A DNA stretch of 64,000 nt from Rhabditoides inermis (Eukaryota; Nematoda; Chromadorea; Rhabditida; Rhabditidae), in the NCBI GenBank assembly GCA_963966185.1, contig CAWZYM010000086.1, positions 165,001 to 229,000 of the forward strand, in the 5' to 3' direction. Every line of letters begins with the position of its first letter. Positions within the stretch are counted from its first letter, which is position 1. Of the stretch, positions 36,945 to 49,401 are shown piece after piece. The notes below the pieces were generated by a model, which was not told where the DNA came from, ran no database searches, and was given only the letters and a program-made list of their open reading frames with translations. Position numbers and translations under genes: made by a program.

Positions 36945-38499
36945 TCGGTGGACTCCATGACTTCCTTTCGCTTCTTCCACGCGCTCGCGATGCAGACTGC
37001 TGCCGCGGCGGCCAGGGGGAACGCAATCGCAGCGAGACCCGCGCCCGCCCACGCACCCTGCAACACATAACGAATGCGTTGCTGTGCACCTCTTAGTTCT
37101 GCCGGTAGATAAAGATTTATATTCTCATGCTCGTGCTGGACTGGTTCAAAAATGTTTCCTATACCACGGTGATGTAAATCATAAGTTATAAACTATATAC
37201 AAATAATTTATAATAAAACAAAACCTGCAGCGAGTCGCCGACTCGGCCGCATGTCATCTCGCCAATGTTGGTGTAGACCTTGTAGAATGGGGCGCAGCTG
37301 GCGCGAACTGTCGAGAGCTCTTCCTGAAGAAGGGTCTTGTGTGAATTCAGAAAAAATGTTTCAACTCACCACCATGTCAGTCAACCCGCTTCCCGCCAAT
37401 AATTCTATTTCTGCGAACGCGTCTCGCACCGTTTGCGAAGTGATGTATTGCTGAAACAGTTTCACCACCCTGTCCACGTAGCTGGCTCACCTTGATCTTG
37501 CCGTCGGCTCCATTCGCTTCCAGAATATCAATCGAGTCGCTGAGACTCTTTAGACCCAACGAAATCGTGATCAGATTTTGCTCCTGAACGGTGGAGTGAA
37601 GAATTTTCTCGGCAGGTGTGTACTCCCATATACTCACCAGGGACTCCAAATTTTGTTCAGCTGCCTTGGCATTCGGCACACCCTCTTGAATGTTGATAGG
37701 CAGATAGCCGGACTGTGTCTTGAGAAACACAAACGCCCTGAGTTGATTGCCGAACAGCGTGGACTTATTCTATAAAAAGAGGTTGCTTATACATTCTCAA
37801 AGCGTTCTCGGTTTCATTTCTCATCACGTTCGCACTCACGTGCAGCGCCGCTTGGAAAGTGTTCATGTCGGTGCTAACGAGGTTCAGATCCATGCTTTTA
37901 ATCAAAGCGATCATATCCGACGACCTGAAACGCATTCGCTTCACTATTTTCAAACTTTTTCTCGCCAAAAAAGGAGCCGGTGGAGCCGAACAAGCAAGCA
38001 ATCCATCGCTCACCTCTGCTGCAGGCCGAGGCTCGCGACAATGTCGTCCGGTTGGATGAGCTTCTTTCCGTCCATCGCCGCGAACACTGTCGCCCCGCCG
38101 GCGCACGACCGCAGAAAGCCCCTGAACGCCTCGACATCATTGTGTCATCGAACATTGGATAGAAAAGAGCTAGGCATCACATAAACATATTGTCACGCAC
38201 TCGGCGCTGACGACCATTTCCTTTCCGTTGGGCGAGGTGATCTTGAAGTCCTGGTTGGGCATGTACTGGTAGACGCTGAACGACGGGTCGTTGAAGAGGG
38301 GCTCGCACGCCGCAAGCGCCACGAAGCCGGCCGTGTACAGCAGACTGCAATCACACACGTGTAACGCTAACTTTGCTATAGTCGGAACTCAGCGAGATCG
38401 CCTATGACTATGCGCCCAGCAGCCGCCGAATGCGGATAGTGGGCACGCAACTCGCACCTGGCTCTCTAATTTATAGTTCTCTCTCCGCTTTTTTTGAGG

Positions 38500-38543
<44 letters not shown>

Positions 38544-41500
38544 GTTAGGACATAACAGACGTTCAATGTGTACAAGGATACATGATACACTCACACTGCG
38601 CAGGTCATGGGCCAGAGGATGAAGAACCAGTGGTAGTACGAGCCGACCAGCACCAGCATCGAAGTGCACCGACCACCCGTTCCACCTGCAATCGATTAGG
38701 AAATATGTATCAAAACTCTTTATGATCAAAAAGACTTTTTCTGAGAACCTTTCTGAGGGGCGCGTTCTGAAATCGGGTGGATATATGTTAGAGAGAATAT
38801 CGGTCTCGCCTACCGGTGTGCCTGTTGAACACGAGAACGACTCCGGCGAGTATGGTGAGTGCGGTGAATGCGATGCCAATGCACACCGGAACGAGCACCA
38901 CCGTCAGAGAGATCGTGCGGATGTCACTCTCGTCGCCCTAGCATACGGTTCATATTACGACTCCTTTCTGTTGTTCGTTCATTTCTGTTTTGCTGGTTGA
39001 GACACAGTCTCATGTCTCATGATAAAGAAGGAAAAACCTTCATTGTTCGCAATCTCACCTTTCCCGAGTGCTTCACAATCACCGTCTCCGTGTCGTTTAT
39101 CTTCTGCGCGATTTTTTCATTGATGTCAGTGATCTGAACTTATTTAGCGTATATCGTAATTCGCCATAGAGCTTTACCGAGTTGATACTGTTGGTGATCT
39201 TGTTCTGCTCGCTCGAGAGACTCGCGACAACCGCATCTACCGGCGCTTGCGTCTATAAAGATGGGCCACTAATTTGAAGTGACCCTTTGAACTTTAGATG
39301 TACCTTAGTGGTAATCTGCTGATTGATGTTGAGCAGACTCTCACTAAGCTTGTCATGAATTCCGTCCCAAGAAGCGAGCATCTAGAATGTAAACATTCCA
39401 AGAAACTCGCAGTGAGCAGAAGATCTCACTACTCACTTTCGCGATCGTGTCCAAATCCAAATCATTGAGCGCTGTGATTATGGCATCTGCCTCATCCTTT
39501 GCGGCTTGCGCTTGATCTTGTCCCGTCATTTGCTGAAAGATAAAATTGTAGATTTCTTACTATACTCGCTTCAAATTACACACCTGCAGCAGGGTTACTG
39601 TTGTTTCTCGAAGCGATTCTGCGCTGTGCACATTTGTTTTGATTTTCGGCGAGTCAAACTGAAGTTTATTCGTTAGCACCGATCGACTTTGCGGTGGCAC
39701 TCACATTGATGAGGTCGTCGACTGCTGTGCGGTTCTTGATAGCCGAAAAGAGAGTCGGCGGTAGAGCCTGAATCAGGAATTGTCGTATGCGACTTTCACT
39801 CGGCGTTCACCTTGATCGACTCGCTCGCCTGACTGAACGTCGCGTCGACATTCGTCTCCGCAGCGCCCAGTATGTCGCAGGTCGCATACGACGTCGCCGC
39901 CACCATGTCTAAACCTCCACGTTTTCAAGCGAAAAAACCTTCGACGTTCGCATCCGCAACTGATCACATCGCGATGTTCACGTCTATCAAAAACCCTGTT
40001 CCCCGATTCCCCAATTCATAGAGGATGTAAATAATCAACAAACAAGTCCTCGACGCACCCCTGGAGATGCCGTCGACGTTCTCGTCCATGTACTTCATCG
40101 CATCCGCGGCGCGATTCACAGACGACGCGTATTCGACAGCCCTGCAGAGGTCACAGTGCTCGACTCGCAACACACTCTTCGACCGATGGTCTGGTCGCAC
40201 CGGCGGACGATGCTTTCGAGTGTATAATCAGAATCAGCGAGTTAGCCCTCGTCTATGCGGTAGCCGCCGGACGCGACGCGGACCTGGCTCTCTCGTTTCT
40301 AGTAGTCTCTTTGCGTGCGCTCGGCGCTCGGCGCGCTTTCTGATTGCGAGAGTGTACCCACCCAGTGACCATGAGTGCGAGTGCGAGAGCCGCCATGAGA
40401 GTGACGAGAACGGCGCAAACCGACGAGCGACCCGACTGCAATACAGCAATTCAGCTATGATGATTGTTTTACTTCGATTCATGATTCAATTTATGGCAAG
40501 GATGTGTGATTTATATTATCACATCTGTCTGCGTGATGTAATTGTGTGAAGAAGGTTTTATGTGATACATAAGGTGTAGGTGCGGTCAGTGTCTTTGAAA
40601 CAACTGTTATCTATTTGATAGTCAGTCGCATTTTTTTTGAAGCATTATGAATGTTGTGCAATCACCGATCATGCCATCACTCAATGACAACTCTCGCCTG
40701 GACCGAACTGATTCATGGTATGTGGCATACTCGATCGCTTGTCAGCATCCACCGACCACCGCGCTATCTTCTCAAACACGCCGTATCAATGATGCGGTAC
40801 GTAAGATCAATATGAGCGGCTGAATCACATTGGTATGTGAAAATTTTGAGATGCGTAGTTTTTTATCTACTGATAAGGGCTGAATAAGTTATCAAACGCA
40901 AAGCGTAATGGATTAAGGATTAGCCACGAAAACTATAGTGGGTAAACGTATCGGTGGTGTTTTATTCGTTGCGGAAGAAGTCCTGAGGAAAACAATACGG
41001 GTCTCGAATTCATCGTTTTCATTCAAGAAGTGGAGAGTGACGCTGACTTCTTAAAAAAGGTTTCCTCGATTTATAGACTCGTACTGTCTTGCTCAGGACT
41101 GCCGCTTCTTTCGCATCTCTCATTCGGTTCACCACGATGTCTCACCATGGTGTGCGAGTCGGCGCCGCACGCATTGCAGCAGCATCGCACGCAGAGTATG
41201 CTGATGCCAGCCGCGAACGAGCACAGCACGATGAATACGCCGAACGACTGCCACGCAATCACGCCCCCCTCAAACGGATCAAAGGTATTGCGACTCGCCA
41301 AGCACCATATACGTGATATGCACATAATATACATATCATACCTATTACACAATACATATACATTATATTATGATACGTAAACGTGGCAAACACTGAGCGG
41401 ACCTCTCACCTCCTGCTGCAGAGCGTCATTGACGAGGTGGTTGATGGTGTCGCCGCTCACATCCACGTTGGAGAACACAACGTCCGAGAGCGCCTAGAAA

Positions 41501-42009
41501 GTGATGCATCAACAGGCATCCACTGTTTCAATAGTAGTTCATACATATGGTATCAATCATCTAAACAACACAAACATCCTGGTACCGGTCAAGTATTAAA
41601 GCTAGTGATGACTGTGACAGAACCTTTGGACACCGAAACGTGTATAAAAGAGGTCAATGCCTACAATAACCTGTTTCTGGAAGATGTCGTCTCACTTTCA
41701 TGGTCTTGTCGTCGAGCGGTTTGTAGATGCCCTTGGCGATGCCCTTCGACATGGAGATCCATCCGCTCAGTGGCGCCGCGTTCTCAGGAACGATCGAGTA
41801 CGACTTGGGTAAGGGACAGTTGGAGGAGCCGGCGGCGACTGAAAGCGAACATCATCATAATGATGCCCGAAGATGCATACACTGAATTTGTCTTGCTACC
41901 TGATGATACCACGATTCTCTAAGTTCGACAGTTGTCCCATGTTTTCGGCACAGGCGTAAACAAACACTATACCTGCGACGCATAGCAGAGCTGTAGCGAG
42001 CGCGCGCAT
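36945..42009 (-). CDS. Prominin-family pentaspan membrane glycoprotein
   Basis: Prominins organise plasma-membrane protrusions and bind cholesterol. The gene starts at 41973-42009 with signal peptide MRALATALLCVA, then 41698-41838, about 41410-41493, about 41098-41300 (membrane segment followed by the cysteine cluster CVRCCCNACG), 40362-40435 (membrane segment), 40059-40141, about 39812-39907, 39706-39768, 39584-39658, 39437-39532, 39305-39382, 39180-39252, 39059-39133, 38814-38937 (membrane segment), 38595-38685 (membrane segment), 38201-38344, 38014-38121, 37840-37924, 37638-37769, 37491-37583, 37370-37450, 37225-37323 (CAPFYKVYTNIGEMTCGRVG) and 36945-37057 (last membrane segment and short basic tail KKRKEVMESTDSV). 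Two large extracellular loops of helical character and five membrane passes fit the family. The final GTGTGA also resembles a donor, so the C-terminus could be longer. Confidence 0.85.
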
Positions 42010-42275
42010 CGCTGTGGACGTTTGCACAACCATTGCTTATCACATTGCACGCTCTTCCCAACCCGCCTCACCCCTAAACTCGCACCAAGTATGTGACGCA
42101 TCCATGATAACACTGATAACTTTATGTCGCGCACACACAAAAATGCCATAAAATGTGAATGTGATGATATCATTATTCCGAAAGCATAGTGGGATAGTGG
42201 CATACATATCAATATTCAATCATATAACATTATGACAGTCGTGCAGAAGAGTTGCATGTGCGAGAAGGAACTTCG

Positions 42276-42570
42276 TCATGGGGTCGCAGATGTCCACACG
42301 TAGCATATCGGAGTCGCCGGTCTACTGTAGTTCATCTTCATATTTTGAGTCATCTCAGCAACGCTCGTCGTCAGCATCGTATCCAGGACGGGCATGTTCG
42401 GCACTGAAAGCATACGGGTGTAGCGCGAAGGCAGAGTCATTGAGAACGGAAATCCCTTGGTCTGTCTGCGCATCGTCTCGAGTAGCCTCAGAACCCTGTC
42501 GAAACTCCTCTTAGTTCTGTACCGCGCATTTCAACCATATTGTATCGCTACCATAACTATGTATGAATAA

Positions 42571-42620
<50 letters not shown>

Positions 42621-44798
42621 CGCACGGGGATGTGATCTGACGCTGACAAACACGGGCGCGGTGCTGCAGGCGTGCGGACGAGCGAGGCAGTAGCCGAGAG
42701 GCGTGCCGCCTTGCAGATTGAACGCCTGCACACCTGCAAAACGGAGAGCGTGGAAAGAAATTAGACGGTTTCCTCAGCTCTGACATACCATTTCTCACGC
42801 GCGATCGAGCTCGATTCACATCGATATGCACCCTAACGAACTATAATTAGGATGCGGAGTATCGAGACGCGGTAGAGATCTGTTAAAGGAACAGTGGCGA
42901 CTTATTTCTGCCACGACCTGCCACAAGTCCTTGGGAGAGACAGGAATCGAACGCGCGAAGATTAGGATCACAACGCAGCGCACATGCACTGAGCCAAGAA
43001 GGAAGTGAACGGGCGTTGTTTATTTGCGGTTATGTTTTCGACCCCAGTTTTTGCAGTGAAGCGTTGGCGGGAAATTCTTGGCAGTGGCAGAATCGAAAGT
43101 TACGCAGAATCGTCGTTCTTTCGCAAAAATTGCAAATGTGTTAGGATAATATGATTTTTAATAATACTCCGAGTCGAAAATAAGTCGCCATTGTTGCTTT
43201 AAAGGAACACCAAATGCTCGTCTCTGCTTGAGGCGTCTTTCTCTCTATCGCTCACATTATTGTTTATAGTGGGCATCGTTCAGTGTATTGATTTGATGAG
43301 AAGGCCGAGTGACATGTTGGAGAGCGTAGAGGTACTAGCAGATGTTTAGATCTATCCGATATCTTAAAACGCCAACAACGACTCACGGTTCGGGTTGTCC
43401 GTGTTGTAGAACAGCATCTTCAGCTGTCCGCACTTTGCAGAAATAGGCGTGGTCACACTGGCCCCGGCGCCTTGTTTGATCAGAAAGATAGTGCGTTCTG
43501 TAGAGCGCTCGTGTTAAAGTTAAATAGATATTCTGTGTTGTGTTTCACTTGCAACTATAATATTATTCAGGGAGAGAGTTTGCAGGGTCACGGTAGAAAA
43601 TTGATCTACCCTCTTGTCGCATTTGATCTACTCTTTAGTCGTGAGGAGACCCTCCTCACGACTAGAGGGTAGAGCGCGCGCATTCAAACTCTAATATCGA
43701 TCAAAGTAGCCGACATGCGAATCAAAGAAGCTGCGGCACACTCGAGTCTTTGTCGCGCCGTCTGACCTCTCTCGATCGCGAGTGAGTTTCGCCAACTGAT
43801 CTTGGCTGTCAATACCAGAAACTATGCTCCAGGCGGCGACTACAACTGTGTTTAGCTATAGTCGCCGCCTGGTGGATAGTTTCTGTTATTGCCAGTCAGT
43901 TGGCGAAACTCAGTTTTGAGTGAGAGAGGCCAGACAGCGCGGGCAAATGGTCGAGTGTCGCGCGGCCTCTTTGATTCGCATGCCGGCTTTTTTGATCAAT
44001 ATTATCGTTTGAAAGCGCGCGCTTGGGTCTCCTCACGACGAGGGTAGATCGATTTTCTACCGTAATCTGGCGAACTATCTCCCATAATAATATTATACTT
44101 GTTCTGTGACCTAATCCGATACTGGACAATACAGTTTTCCACTACTGGATATCATGAAAAATGCAATTTGAAAACCAGCGTTAGAAGTTGAACTAGTGCA
44201 ATGCTGGTGTTTATATTTCTCGAAAAACTTTCCAGTATTCCTGTAAGTGTTTCAGTTTAGCGGTGAAAAAAAAGGTTTTTTTTTTACGCAGTGAGTCACG
44301 TATTGTTAATCAACAGTATGCCAAATGAGTACGTTCGCGGGTGAAGCCGGGCCGGGTCAGCGCCAGTTGCGAGAAGTGGGGCACGTAGTCGAGTCGCGTG
44401 GTTCTCAGCAGGATCACGTCACTCTTCGATTTGCAGAAACGATACAGTGGGGTGAGCGCCTTCCATCTTGCCTTAAAGCGACATTTTAACCTATAAATGA
44501 TATTATACTGATGAATGAATAAATAAGATCACACTGCCATGCAAGTACTCTAAAGTACACTCAAAGCACGGGATCATTTGTTTCAACTTATTGGCGAGAA
44601 GATGAGTATCTCCGAAAGAGACTAATAGGTTTCATGAGCTCACCATGTTCTGCTGTATGGTGGGCGTTGTCGTGGGCGGGGGAGGAACGGTCCTTTTCGT
44701 CGTGGCGAGAGTCGGTCTCGGCGTTACTGGTAACGGCTTCGGTGTAGTAGCAGGCGTTCTACGAGTAGTGGGAGGGGTAGCCCTAGTGGTTCTGATTG

Positions 44799-44845
<47 letters not shown>

Positions 44846-45470
44846 CTCGTCGTCCTCGTCGTCGTGGCTGGAGGTGGCGCGGTGCGGTTTGACGCAGTCG
44901 TGTTAATGGAAACAGTGTCTTGTGTGGATGCATTCGCCGTTTCCGCGGGTTTCCGTGTGACAGATGGATCAGTGGCGTTCGAAGACTCGACGAATTGGCA
45001 CTTGTCCACCAGCGCATACACGATCATCACGCCTTGAGCCACACCGGATCGAGCGCACCCGCCCTCCACTGTCAGATAGGGTCTGGCAATACTACAACAT
45101 TGTGAGCAATCATCAAATCATACCCTTGTATCTCGTAGCATTTCGTCGAGTTGTTTGCGAAATTCGTCACCACAGCTACGAGACTTCCATTCACAGATGC
45201 GCAGGGTGATTCGGAGCCGAAATCTAATATCAGACTGGATAGCACGCATGAATAGTAGAAATTCCAGGCGAGCATTGAGGAACAATGATGTCCTGTCAAC
45301 AAAGGCGCTTCCCCCTCTTCAGTGTCTTCAATTAGTGTCTTGGTAACGAGGATTCGTGCAGTGTCATTTATTACAAACTGATAAATGCTAATGGAAGCCA
45401 ATGTCGGAAACGTCAACACCCACCAAAAAATGTAATTCAACGTCGAGTTGTTACCATGAATAGTTTTCAC
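42276..45470 (-). CDS. Unrecognised secreted or membrane protein with Thr run
   Basis: A minus-strand exon chain, not fully solved. The first block is about 45125-45400 (several Cys and N-glycosylation sites such as NGS and NNST). The next is 44642-45090: Cys-containing, then an extended Thr/Pro region with a pure (ACG)n-encoded Thr run. Further blocks: about 44310-44470 (many Arg/Leu), about 43388-43467 (AKCGQLKMLFYNTDNPN), about 42643-42745 (GYCLARPHACSTAPVFV) and about 42276-42510, ending TSATP then TGA. Cys spacing and glycosylation sites suggest an extracellular protein. I do not recognise the family; the CGQLKMLFYN block is faintly CUB-like. The start codon was not found. The stop lies about 270 bp upstream of prominin, same strand. 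The introns hold two mobile elements. Confidence 0.4.
42572..42619. repeat. (AT)n microsatellite
   Basis: About 24 AT dinucleotides, intronic in the preceding gene model. Confidence 0.95.
42883..43203 (-). mobile_element. TIR element with an internal tRNA-like segment
   Basis: The ends are inverted copies: left TTAAAGGAACAGTGGCGACT, right AAGTCGCCATTGTTGCTTTAA. On the minus strand, between about 43005 and 42945, sits a tRNA-like block with an A-box-like TGGCTCAGTGC and a B-box-like CGTTCGATTCC. It looks like a small non-autonomous repeat that carries or captured a tRNA-derived promoter. The same end sequence recurs at 45700 and 60682. Confidence 0.6.
43556..44097. mobile_element. 542-bp long foldback element
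   Basis: Almost the whole element is an imperfect inverted repeat. The ends are TATAATATTATT and its complement. The inner blocks GGTAGAAAATTGATCTACCC, GCGCGCGC, TTTGATTCGCATG and AGTTTCGCCAACTGA recur inverted in mirrored order around 43850. No coding frame of note. Within an intron of the unrecognised secreted-protein gene. Confidence 0.8.
44807..44846. repeat. (CGT)n trinucleotide run, coding Thr on the minus strand
   Basis: About 13 copies read as ACG (Thr) in the minus-strand exon, embedded in a longer Thr-rich region. This fits slippage growth of a mucin-like stalk. Confidence 0.8.
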
Positions 45471-46007
45471 ATCATTTATTAGAGCGGACTAGTCACTCAT
45501 TTTTCGGCTCAATTTGGAGATAAGAAAAAGAAGAACAGATATATGATCATCATGGACCCAGCAAGATTTACAGACTCACAAGCAAATGTCAACAGGTGTT
45601 TTGTTTTGCCCCACATGTTTTGATGAAATCTTGTAGGCATGCCCCATACCAAGCCCTAGCCAAAATCAAAAATCTCGAAGAGCACCGGAAGTGCCCTATT
45701 TAAAGGAACAGAGGCGTATATCAGAACCGTGTGGTAATGAAAATTTTGTGTGGTAAAGAAAAATAAGAAAAACCACGCGCCGAGGTGCATGAATGTTTCA
45801 GGCAAATCTGCAAACAGAAATGGAACCCGTGGCTGCGAGAGCGATAGCCCACAGTCTTATCCACTGCGCCACGCAGCTCATTGAGTCATCACGCGCAAAG
45901 ACCGCTGCCCTTCGCGAGAACTGACTTCTTTGCGAAAGCGATCATAATATCGATCGGCCCTGCGAAAATGGGGCTTCCCGCCAAAACACACATTTTTTTT
46001 TCGCGAC

Positions 46008-46541
46008 ATGTTCCTGTCTGCCATCCGAGCCGTCCGTTACTCCACCCTTGAGTCGGAGCAGTTCCGCTTCGTCCGCCGCGACCTCACCAGGGCTGAGATG
46101 CAGGAGGAGCTGGCTGCCAAGGCAGAGGCCAGCCGCCTTAATGGAGAAGCTGGGATGGTGGTGGCAGTGGTGAAAGATTGCAAGGTGCATCGGCTGGCGC
46201 AAGCTCGCGCGTTTGCCGATGATAAGAGAGCCGCATCTGTTTTCAAGAAGCCTAGCACGAACAGCGCGCAGCCCCAGAGCACTCGCCGCGCAAGCAAGCG
46301 CGCATCTGTCAGCAGCGCATCTCAGAAGAAGGGACCCAAACAGGCCCGCAGCACTTCCACCGCTACCCGCCGCTCGCAGCGTCTTGCGAGCAACAAGAAT
46401 GATACTGTTCCCTCCTTTCCAGACCGCCAGGATACCGAGGAAATGGAGGAGAACGAGGTGTTCGAGCCGTCGCAGCTTGCCGCGCCCTCTCAGCCCGCAC
46501 CCGATCCCTCCAGCCAGCCGACGCAGACTCCCGCGCACTAG
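46008..46541 (+). CDS. ORF1-like protein of the non-LTR element
   Basis: 177 residues with a predicted helical N-terminal part (RFVRRDLTRAEMQEELAAKA), then a basic Ser/Arg/Lys-rich part (STRRASKRASVSSASQKKG) and an acidic/Pro tail. No zinc knuckle or RRM seen. Position 5' of the endonuclease suggests an ORF1 nucleic-acid-binding protein, but there is no direct homology evidence. It could be truncated at its 5' end. Confidence 0.4.
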   Translation: MFLSAIRAVRYSTLESEQFRFVRRDLTRAEMQEELAAKAEASRLNGEAGMVVAVVKDCKVHRLAQARAFADDKRAASVFKKPSTNSAQPQSTRRASKRASVSSASQKKGPKQARSTSTATRRSQRLASNKNDTVPSFPDRQDTEEMEENEVFEPSQLAAPSQPAPDPSSQPTQTPAH

Positions 46542-46669
46542 GATGCGTGTGAACTGCCCGACTGTCCTCTCTCTCCGTCCGCGCCTCTCCCCGACGACTC
46601 GACTCCAAAGGAGCCTGGTCTGGTTGGTTCTTTGAATTGTCCCTCATTTCCCTCTCGCCACTTTTCACC

Positions 46670-46730
46670 CACAGGCATATCCGGTTTTGTAGTGGTTCTG
46701 TTGAATGCTCGTAGTGTTCGCAATAAGCTC
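46670..46730 (+). pseudogene. Non-LTR endonuclease, 5' fragment before the LTR insertion
   Basis: The frame reads into VVLLNARSVRNKL, the usual first block of an APE-type endonuclease of CR1/jockey elements, and stops at the left LTR. It continues in the same frame at 57114, right of the insertion. Confidence 0.7.
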
Positions 46731-47295
46731 TGTCAGCGAGGCGACACGCTTTCTCGCTGATGCACTCTCTCTCACTTCGTTCACTCGAGTGCTAATCTCT
46801 CTCTCTTCCAGTGCCGCCAGCACGAGGGGTGGAGCCGACTGGCCGGACTCACCGCCGACCTACCGCTGATCTACCGCGGACGCTGATTGGCCGACGGAAG
46901 ATTCGAGAGCGCGCCCGCCGACTACATAAGCGGACGGCGCGACAGTTCGAGGCTTTAGTATGAGCGCGGCCGATCAAGCCCTCTGAGAGCATAGGTCTCA
47001 CGACCACTGGCTTGTTATCGCCGCCCAATGTCAACTATCCCCCTTCCCACTACCGCGTGGTTTTCATAAACATGTTCGTGCACTTGTGTCCTGTCATGTG
47101 ATTGATCTAACGGTAGTACGTGGTGACGCGGTTCGCTAGTCAGTGTTCTCTCCTTGGTCGTGTATCTCTCCCTCAGTCGTTCAACCTCTCGGTAGGGATT
47201 CCACTGCGAGCCTCTCGGCTCGTGTGAGTATCTAACAAGGGGATTATGGGCCATGTCTCTCTAGGCATCTCTTGTGACAACCAAAACCTCTCATT
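46731..47295 (+). repeat. Left LTR
   Basis: Starts TGTCAGCGAGG. A TATA-like CTACATAAGCGG at 46920-46931 is a plausible promoter with transcription starting near 46950-46960. The shared core motif (47009-47034) then falls in the RNA leader. GTGAGTAT at 47224-47231 is a strong donor-like sequence. The LTR end is set by comparison with the right LTR and by the GCTC duplication; it is ...CATT rather than the usual ...CA. Confidence 0.93.
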
Positions 47296-47313
47296 GGCAG
47301 CAGTCGAGTGGCG
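47295..47313 (+). other. Candidate primer binding site
   Basis: TGGCAGCAGTCGAGTGGCG directly at the LTR boundary. The leading TGG pairs with tRNA CCA ends. The tRNA species was not identified. Confidence 0.5.
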
Positions 47314-49401
47314 TTTAATTAGCGATTCGTATATGGTAGTGGTAGTAGCTGTAGTAGTGGGTTATTTGTTGTACTCTTTATATGTTTTCAGCGTCATGAA
47401 CTGATTTCAGTATCGAGTAAGTTTCCATATCGGACGCACCCCCTCGTGTGTTGTGCACACACACTTGGCGGGACGGTTGCCGATCCACCGCCGAATCGAT
47501 TGAGATGAACACACCAGGGAGTCAAGCGCGGGCGCGGAGTGAAGAAGAGAAGGTCGACCTCTCTGTCTCCTCCCCAGGCCGCTCATACTACGAGGCCAAA
47601 GTACACGTGGGTGATACAGTAGAGAGTGTAGTGTGATACCGCCTCTATTTGTAGTTTAGTCACTCAGTGTTACTAGTTTTGAGTATTGTTGTTATCACGC
47701 GCGTTATCAGTAGCAGTGCTTATCAGTTGTAGACAGCGCGCGCGTTCTAATTGTTCGGTCCCCCGATCACACACTCTCTCTCTCTTCCCCGCTTTTCAGT
47801 GATCGCGGGCGGCAAGAGATGGCCGATCAATACGAGGGGGGAGGCATGTGTGTGCCACATGCCCCGCCCACCCCAGCCCGGCCGCCGCTGTGAGGAGGAT
47901 GCGTGTGATGCGTGTGAGATGGCCGTTTTCGCCGCCGTTTTCGACTGTTTGCACGTGCCGTGGATTTCAACTTTCTCATCGTCATTCTACACGGAGTGGA
48001 CGTGTGAGTGGGGTGCATTGTTGTTGGTTGTTGCGGCGCATTTTGCTGCGTTCGTAGCTTCCTATTATTTTTGCAACAATTGCATCATATTTTCGTTTCG
48101 GAAACCGGGAATATCGATGATTATCGATTGTTATCGACTGATATCGATTGATATCAACTTTTCCGAGCAATCTTTAGCAATCACTTGGTTTAATTTAATG
48201 CGTAGCACTACGCTATTCCGCTGTAGCGATGAGGCATAGTGACTGGCATTTATTTCGGACTTTTTGAGTAGCTATTTGATTGGATGGACCACCGGTGATT
48301 AGTGCGTGTTCGCGTAGCGCCAACGAAAAACCGTCTGCGGGCGGAAGGCCGCGGCGAGCCGGTTCACCACCTCCCGGATGGTGAACGTCTTTTGATATTT
48401 ATTAGCATTGAGGGTCTAGACATCAATTGTTAATTAGTATCAATTGTTCTTTTGTATTGCTTCACGTTGAGCGCATTGACCACGCACTCACGTGAATGGG
48501 GTTTTTGCTGAAATTGAGAAAATCCAGCTGGTCGGATTTTCCCTTTGGTGGACTATTCGCGCGTATTTTTGTTGACGTCCCCGGATGGTTTCGCGCGGGT
48601 TCACGTGTACCAAGGCGAGATAACCTGCCCGTGATGGCCGGAGCGCCCGTAGGGATGGGATGCAAAACGATCCCTGCCCCTTCGTTAAACCAAACTAGCC
48701 TTCCCACGCGAGGTCCATTCGGTTAGCATTGAGGGTTGAAGTTGCTTCTTTGGTAAGCATCAGACGCTAATCATGAGCCCGCCTATTCTCGTTTAAGAAT
48801 ATTATTAGGTGGTGGCGCACTATAGTAGTGGTATGTTAGACAGTATTGGAACTAGTTGGAGCTTCTATGGTAAGCGGTCGATTAGATATTGCCTGCTCTG
48901 CGATACGTCGCGGACACACGGGGACCATGCTGGGTTGATGTATGCATTGTTATAGGAAAGGGTGTTGGACGGTAGAACATGGGTTAGGACTTCGCACAGG
49001 GGAGTAGCAACGTGGTCTGACTGTCCCTCATCAGGGTTTTGATTTGATTTAAATATTTTGTCTGTCTGTCTTTTCTCTCTCTCTCTCTTTTGATGATTCA
49101 TATTATCGGTGTTCGCGTGTTTTCTCGAATGTTCGCCCGCGTTCTTTTGTCATCATTTTCGCGGCTCGCGCGCTTTCTTGAACTTCTACCTTTTATTTGC
49201 AGAAGCACCTCTCTAGAGTGGCGCTTCTCTTTCGTCGGGTAAGTTTAGAATAAGGTAAGTTTGTCTCTGTCTCTTATTGGTCTAGTGAGCTTGCTCACGC
49301 CCCTGGCTTGTTATCGCCGCCCAACGTCAATCAAACTCCTCATTCCTCTCTCTCTTTTTGTAAATCCGCGGAGTATACGGACGGTAGAAGCGTGCTGTAA
49401 T
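47314..49401 (+). other. Long 5' leader of the LTR element
   Basis: Two kilobases without a recognisable gene. Small frames (47505-47636, 47751-48239) show no domain. Near its end are splice-like signals: TTTGCAG ending 49202, GTAAGT at 49239 and 49255, and TCTAG at 49281-49285, followed by the shared core at 49305. These suggest the leader is at least partly spliced out of the gag mRNA. Confidence 0.5.
49305..49330 (+). promoter_or_regulatory. Shared core motif before gag
   Basis: GGCTTGTTATCGCCGCCCAA followed by CGTCAA, 72 bp before the gag ATG. Copies lie at 47009 (left LTR), 52559, 56066 and 56823 (right LTR). Confidence 0.7.

Noticed and set aside
42940..43010. Functional tRNA gene
   Set aside because: A- and B-box-like sequences are present, but a full cloverleaf could not be formed with confidence and the block lies inside a repeat.
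46849..47254. Two minus-strand frames in the LTR, repeated identically at 56663-57068
   Set aside because: They recur only because the two LTRs are identical. There is no domain or start context.
47751..48239. 162-codon frame in the gypsy leader as an extra gene
   Set aside because: No recognisable domain, a weak start context, and it lies in a region likely to be spliced out.
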